From Chloroflexota bacterium (lineage in GTDB: Bacteria; Chloroflexota; Dehalococcoidia; CAUJGQ01): 64,000 nt of DNA. Where the stretch lies: assembly GCA_963170165.1 (NCBI GenBank), contig CAUJGQ010000044.1:1-64000 (forward strand), given 5' to 3'. The position numbers were made by a program, and so were the translations under genes. The notes under the pieces are model-generated. The model was not told the origin of the DNA and made no database searches. It saw nothing but the letters and a program-made list of their open reading frames with translations. This document shows positions 63,543-64,000 of this stretch, in pieces (the first letter of the stretch is position 1; the number at the start of each line of letters is the position of its first letter).

Positions 63543-64000
63543 CTACAACCGGCGGCGCGCTCTCCGGTACAGACGCCGCGCCCGGCGCCGGGCCACCGCG
63601 AGCGGACGGAATGCCGGCAGATCCGGCACCGGACCGAACAAGGATCTAAAGTTGTCACTCGTCAGCGCGGCTGTCCGCCCCAGCGGCTCACCACGCAGTG
63701 CCGCCACCAGGCGCACCACACCGGCCACATCCATGGGCTCGGTCTGGCGGCCCGGCAGCGGATAGGTGTCCGTCTCCACCAACAGCCGCTGGGCAGGTAC
63801 CAGCGGCACCAGCCGGTGCAGTGGTTCCCCTTCCGGTTTGAGTAGCAACCGCCCGAACGAGATATGGCAATCCAGTGCCAGGTAACGACGTAGGTCATCC
63901 TCGGCCCCGGCGAAGTAGTGGATGACCACGCCGGGAAGCTGGGCGCGCATCGCCCCAAGCATGGCGGCCACCTGCTTGTGTGCGGCAACGGCATGGATCA
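63543..64000 (-). CDS. TatD-family metal-dependent hydrolase, N-terminus beyond window
   Basis: Reads leftward into the window; 152 codons to the stop at 63543 are visible. The visible part continues the IHAVAAHKQVAAML stretch (past the ORF-track Met), then VVIHYFAGAEDD, HISFGRLLLKPEGEP and VETDTYPLPGR, giving His and Asp metal ligands of the TatD DNase/amidohydrolase barrel. The first half of the barrel is missing only because of the window edge. The C-terminus (RRRARRLYRRARRRL) is a basic extension. Confidence 0.8.
   Translation of the reverse strand, partial: IHAVAAHKQVAAMLGAMRAQLPGVVIHYFAGAEDDLRRYLALDCHISFGRLLLKPEGEPLHRLVPLVPAQRLLVETDTYPLPGRQTEPMDVAGVVRLVAALRGEPLGRTAALTSDNFRSLFGPVPDLPAFRPLAVARRRARRLYRRARRRL

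Overview
The window is chromosomal DNA from a high-GC bacterium, most likely a Chloroflexota relative of the Thermomicrobia. This is inferred from secreted proteins with Thr/Pro/Ser linkers, frequent GTG and TTG starts, a monomeric isocitrate dehydrogenase, a b558-type succinate dehydrogenase and actinobacteria-like housekeeping operons. I see no phage, transposon, CRISPR array or plasmid gene. Both strands are densely coded, and most long overlapping ORFs in the track are antisense shadows.

Layout. 1-9.6 kb: a minus-strand operon (Eis-type acetyltransferase, LD-carboxypeptidase, TPR protein), then plus-strand genes (Zn-ribbon membrane protein, lipoprotein-like protein, DinB protein, glyoxylate reductase, SMP-30 protein) and a minus-strand pair (lipoprotein, C39-like protease/propeller protein). 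9.9-21.5 kb: a central-carbon block made of three separate transcarboxylase-type subunits (12S-like carboxyltransferase, 5S-like carboxyltransferase, biotin carrier), malate dehydrogenase, monomeric isocitrate dehydrogenase, a Uma2 protein and sdhCAB. 21.6-29.2 kb: Nudix hydrolase, acetyltransferase, secreted barrel-like protein, DRTGG protein, Zn-ribbon membrane protein, tgt, acylphosphatase, moeA and a RAM-domain protein. 29.3-41.2 kb: tig, clpP, clpX, an epimerase, an alpha/beta hydrolase, a UbiA prenyltransferase, a DUF4287-type protein, then tlyA-nadK-recN, a small Zn-ribbon ORF, an ArgA-like acetyltransferase and tRNA-Phe. 41.3-51.6 kb: Tat-exported multicopper oxidase, pheST, an asymmetric heterodimeric ABC exporter and a YjfB-like small protein. 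51.7-57.2 kb: transporters (TSUP, SLC13 with RCK domains plus a DUF202 protein, CaCA exchanger) and rpsT. 57.3-64 kb: an ABC-F protein, a compact six-gene cluster (two uncharacterised proteins, degenerate ADP-ribosylglycohydrolase, FlK-like thioesterase, two ferredoxins), a LysR regulator and a truncated TatD gene.

The most informative non-coding element is on the minus strand at about 56.19-56.37 kb. A yybP-ykoY-like (Mn2+) riboswitch with an overlapping intrinsic terminator precedes the CaCA-type exchanger. The transcarboxylase genes beside malate dehydrogenase and SDH suggest a partial Wood-Werkman-type route between propionyl-CoA/methylmalonyl-CoA and C4 acids. No biotin carboxylase or Na+-pump membrane subunit is present locally. 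The ABC pair has a complete set of degenerate-site substitutions split between the two subunits. All functions are read from sequence alone; no search or folding program was run.
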